64,000 nucleotides of DNA from Lachnoclostridium sp. Marseille-P6806. Lineage in GTDB: Bacteria > Bacillota > Clostridia > Lachnospirales > Lachnospiraceae. This document shows, piece by piece, positions 61,940 to 64,000 of the stretch (within the stretch, counting starts at the first letter, position 1; every line of letters starts with the position of its first letter). The stretch is taken from assembly GCF_900625025.1 (NCBI RefSeq), contig NZ_LR130575.1:248001-312000 (forward strand), read 5' to 3'. The notes beneath the pieces were generated by a model that ran no database searches, was not told where the DNA came from, and saw only the letters and a list, made by a program, of their open reading frames with translations. Made by a program: the position numbers and the translations under genes.

Positions 61940-63217
61940 ATGAGCAGAGTGATTGTAATCGGAGCGGGGGCGGCCGGTCTGATGGCGGCCTGCGCCGCAG
62001 CGGATCAGGGACACCGGGTCACGGTGATCGAAAAGAATGAGAAAGCCGGGAAAAAGATTTACATTACCGGCAAGGGTCGCTGCAATCTCACCAATGACTG
62101 CAGCACGGAAGATTTTTTTGATCGTGTGGTGCGGAATCCTAAATTTTTATACAGCAGTGTGTACGGCTTTGACCACGAGGCGGTGAAGCGTTTTTTTGAT
62201 GAAAACGGCTGCCCTGTGAAGACGGAGCGGGGACTCCGGGTATTCCCGGCTTCCGATCACGCCTGTGATGTGACGGACGCTCTGATGCGGCATTTGAAGA
62301 GAAAGCGGGTGTCCGTGCGCTTTCATACGCCGGCGCAGAATCTTGCCGTGGAGGCGGAGAACGGGGCTCGAAAGAAAATCACGGGCGTCTGCCTCGGGGA
62401 CGGAAGTGTTCTCCCGGCAGACAGTGTCATTTTATGCACCGGAGGCCTGTCCTATCCCTCAACCGGTTCTACCGGCGACGGCCACCGCATGGCGGCAGAG
62501 GCGGGGCACGATATTACACCATGTCTGCCCTCGCTGGTCCCGATGGAGACGGCGGAACGCTGGCCTCTTGAGCTGCAGGGGCTCTCATTGAAAAATGTCT
62601 CTGTCTCTATCCGGCCTCTGGAATCGGAGGCGGAGAGCGACGGAGGGAAAAAGCGCCGCCCCGTCTATTCTGGCTTCGGTGAAATGCTCTTTACACATTT
62701 CGGACTCAGCGGTCCGCTGATTCTGACCGGTTCCGCGAACTGTAACTTTTCGCAGTATCCGGGCGGCTTCCGGCTTCTGATCGATCTCAAGCCTGCGGTT
62801 TCACAGGAAGAGCTTGAGAGCCGGATCCGGTCGCTTATTGAGGAGGCGCCGGAGCGTCGCTTTTCCAATGCAGTCGCCGGACTGTTCCCCCTGCGTCTCC
62901 GGGATGCGGCGGTGCAGCTCTCCGGGATTTCGCCGGAAAGGGCAGCGAAGAGCATACAGGCGGGTGAGATACGGGCGTTTACCGCGCTGTTGAAGAGCAT
63001 ACCGCTCACACTCCGGGGGAACAGGGGGTTCCGCGAGGCGATTGTCACGCGGGGCGGCGTCAGTGTGCGGGAGGTCGATCCCTCCACCATGGAATCCAGA
63101 CTTGTCCGCGGGCTCTTTTTTGCCGGTGAAATTCTGGATGTCGACGCGGTGACCGGGGGCTTCAATCTGCAGATTGCATGGTCGACCGGACATCTTGCGG
63201 GAGAGAGCGTGCGGTAA
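61940..63217 (+). CDS. FAD-dependent oxidoreductase of the BaiN/HI0933 family
   Basis: The 425-residue flavoprotein has the N-terminal FAD motif IGAGAAGLMAACAAADQG, the YITGKGRCNLTND block and GGLSYPSTGSTGDGH, all typical of the HI0933-like group. The end GEILDVDAVTGGFNLQIAWSTG closes the FAD site. Members include BaiN of bile-acid dehydroxylating Clostridia, but most have no known substrate, so the name should not be read as a function. There is no clear ribosome site before ATG 61940: the upstream bases are ATAAATAATT. A TATAAA at 61928 may mean a very short leader. Confidence 0.9.
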   Translation: MSRVIVIGAGAAGLMAACAAADQGHRVTVIEKNEKAGKKIYITGKGRCNLTNDCSTEDFFDRVVRNPKFLYSSVYGFDHEAVKRFFDENGCPVKTERGLRVFPASDHACDVTDALMRHLKRKRVSVRFHTPAQNLAVEAENGARKKITGVCLGDGSVLPADSVILCTGGLSYPSTGSTGDGHRMAAEAGHDITPCLPSLVPMETAERWPLELQGLSLKNVSVSIRPLESEAESDGGKKRRPVYSGFGEMLFTHFGLSGPLILTGSANCNFSQYPGGFRLLIDLKPAVSQEELESRIRSLIEEAPERRFSNAVAGLFPLRLRDAAVQLSGISPERAAKSIQAGEIRAFTALLKSIPLTLRGNRGFREAIVTRGGVSVREVDPSTMESRLVRGLFFAGEILDVDAVTGGFNLQIAWSTGHLAGESVR

Positions 63218-63254
63218 AAAGGACGGCGCAGCGCCGCTTGTTTATGGAGGAAAT

Positions 63255-63938
63255 ATGGCGTTCAGTATTGCGATTGACGGACCTGCGGGCGCGGGGAAAA
63301 GCACCATTGCAAGGCGGGTGGCGCGGCAGCTCGGCTTCATTTATGTGGATACCGGGGCGATGTACCGGGCAATGGCGGTGTTTCTTCTCCGGAGGGGAAT
63401 TTCACCGGAGAACGCGGAGGCGATCGGAAAGGCCTGCGGTGAGGCGGATATTTCCATCTGTTATCAGGATGGAGAACAGATAGTTCTTCTGAACGGGGAA
63501 AATGTCAATCCGCTGCTCCGCACGGAGCAGGCCGGCAATATGGCATCTGCCAGCAGTGTGAATCCCTCTGTCAGGGAGAAGCTCGTCGAGCTCCAGCAGA
63601 AGCTCGCTGCGAAGACGGATGTCGTCATGGACGGGCGGGATATCGGCACGGTCGTTCTTCGGGGTGCGGACTGCAAGATCTATATGACGGCCAGTGTGGA
63701 GGTGCGGGCCGCCCGGCGTGCGGCGGAGCTCCTCGCCAAGGGGGAGCCGGCGGACACCGCTGCCATCGGACGGGACATTGCCGCTCGGGATCACCGGGAC
63801 ATGACCCGGGAAACTTCTCCGCTCCGGCAGGCGGAGGATGCGGTGTATCTTGATACCTCGGATATGACGATCGAGGAGGTCTCGGATCGTATCATCGCCG
63901 TATTTCGGGAAAAGACCGGAGCCTCACAGAAAGGATAA
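63255..63938 (+). CDS. cmk: Cytidylate kinase
   Basis: Cmk phosphorylates CMP and dCMP with ATP. The 227-residue product has the P-loop IDGPAGAGKST, DTGAMYRA at the CMP site, the MDGRDIGTVV block and a lid with ARDHRDMTRE. GGAGG precedes ATG 63255; the open frame upstream overlaps the flavoprotein gene and is not cmk-like. In many Clostridia cmk comes before ispH and the S1 protein gene, which fits the start seen at the window end. Confidence 0.96.
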   Translation: MAFSIAIDGPAGAGKSTIARRVARQLGFIYVDTGAMYRAMAVFLLRRGISPENAEAIGKACGEADISICYQDGEQIVLLNGENVNPLLRTEQAGNMASASSVNPSVREKLVELQQKLAAKTDVVMDGRDIGTVVLRGADCKIYMTASVEVRAARRAAELLAKGEPADTAAIGRDIAARDHRDMTRETSPLRQAEDAVYLDTSDMTIEEVSDRIIAVFREKTGASQKG

Positions 63939-63942
63939 TAGC

Positions 63943-63985
63943 GCGTTCTTCGCTGGGGAACGCTTCGGCATGGAGGATTATTATG
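63943..63985 (+). repeat. Leader repeat 3' block at the window end
   Basis: GCTTCGGCATGGAGGATTATT followed by ATG is identical to the 3' end of the repeat at 29435-29459. Just before it GCGTTC (63943-63948) and GAACGC (63958-63963) form a hairpin. The block supplies the ribosome site of the gene cut by the window edge. Confidence 0.65.
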
Positions 63986-64000
63986 AAAAAACCGCATTAT
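63983..64000 (+). CDS. Start of a gene cut by the window end (possibly ispH)
   Basis: ATG at 63983 follows GGAGG at normal distance, and six codons (MKKPHY) are visible. The residues are too few to name the protein. Its place right after cmk makes ispH (HMBPP reductase) or an IspH-S1 fusion the best guess by context only. Confidence 0.35.

Overview
The window is a dense, GC-rich stretch of a bacterial chromosome. Every gene I can support lies on the + strand: about 57 protein genes (two cut by the window ends), four RNA genes, and gaps rarely above 200 bases. The gene set points to a Gram-positive Clostridia, most likely a high-GC member of the Lachnospiraceae. Evidence: single-chain glycyl-tRNA synthetase, ScpA/ScpB, WalJ-type hydrolase, DUF5688 and DUF6472 family proteins, a DUF4349 lipoprotein, a sodium-translocating biotin decarboxylase operon and an aroQ-efp neighbourhood. 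No phage, transposase, integrase or CRISPR array was found.

Layout. 1-3.3 kb: end of secG, then rnr, smpB and ssrA (mRNA decay and trans-translation). 3.4-11 kb: an aspartate-type aminotransferase, an M16C metalloprotease, a DUF4349 lipoprotein, era and recO. 11-16.4 kb: an unknown membrane protein, glyS, alaS and rpsU. 16.4-19 kb: a metallophosphoesterase, scpA and scpB. 19.2-24.6 kb: a five-gene biotin-dependent system with two different carboxyltransferase subunits, a biotin carrier, a sodium-pump beta subunit and a small membrane subunit. 24.7-34.5 kb: a glycogen-debranching-type enzyme, a two-component system, hisH-hisF, an M20 dipeptidase, ung and a LysA-like decarboxylase. 34.5-36.4 kb: tRNA-Leu, an unusually AT-rich lipoprotein gene and a zinc-finger membrane protein. 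36.5-42.6 kb: polA, coaE, walJ, an ACT protein, a DUF711 protein, tRNA-Gly and nrdR. 43.2-48.3 kb: a peptide/nickel-type ABC importer with fused ATPases. 48.3-52.8 kb: yqeG, aroE-aroK-aroQ, efp and a DUF5688 protein. 52.9-56.7 kb: tRNA-Arg, an SH3 membrane protein, an oxidoreductase with an apparent frameshift at its start, a DUF6472 protein and mnmA. 56.7-60.3 kb: gapA, pgk and tpiA. 60.4-64 kb: a purine permease, a BaiN-like flavoprotein, cmk and the first codons of a gene that by position may be ispH.

Most of this is conserved housekeeping content. The unusual items are: (1) the five-gene biotin operon, whose parts could make a sodium-coupled transcarboxylase; (2) an A7 run that separates a perfectly placed ribosome site and start codon from the rest of a Gfo/Idh oxidoreductase; (3) a family of intergenic repeats whose 3' end carries the ribosome-binding site and start codon of the next gene; (4) duplicated 46-base hairpin repeats between gapA and pgk; (5) a tmRNA tag ending in Gln-Ala-Ala.

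All calls rest on reading the sequence and on family knowledge; no database search was run. Promoter and terminator calls are by eye.
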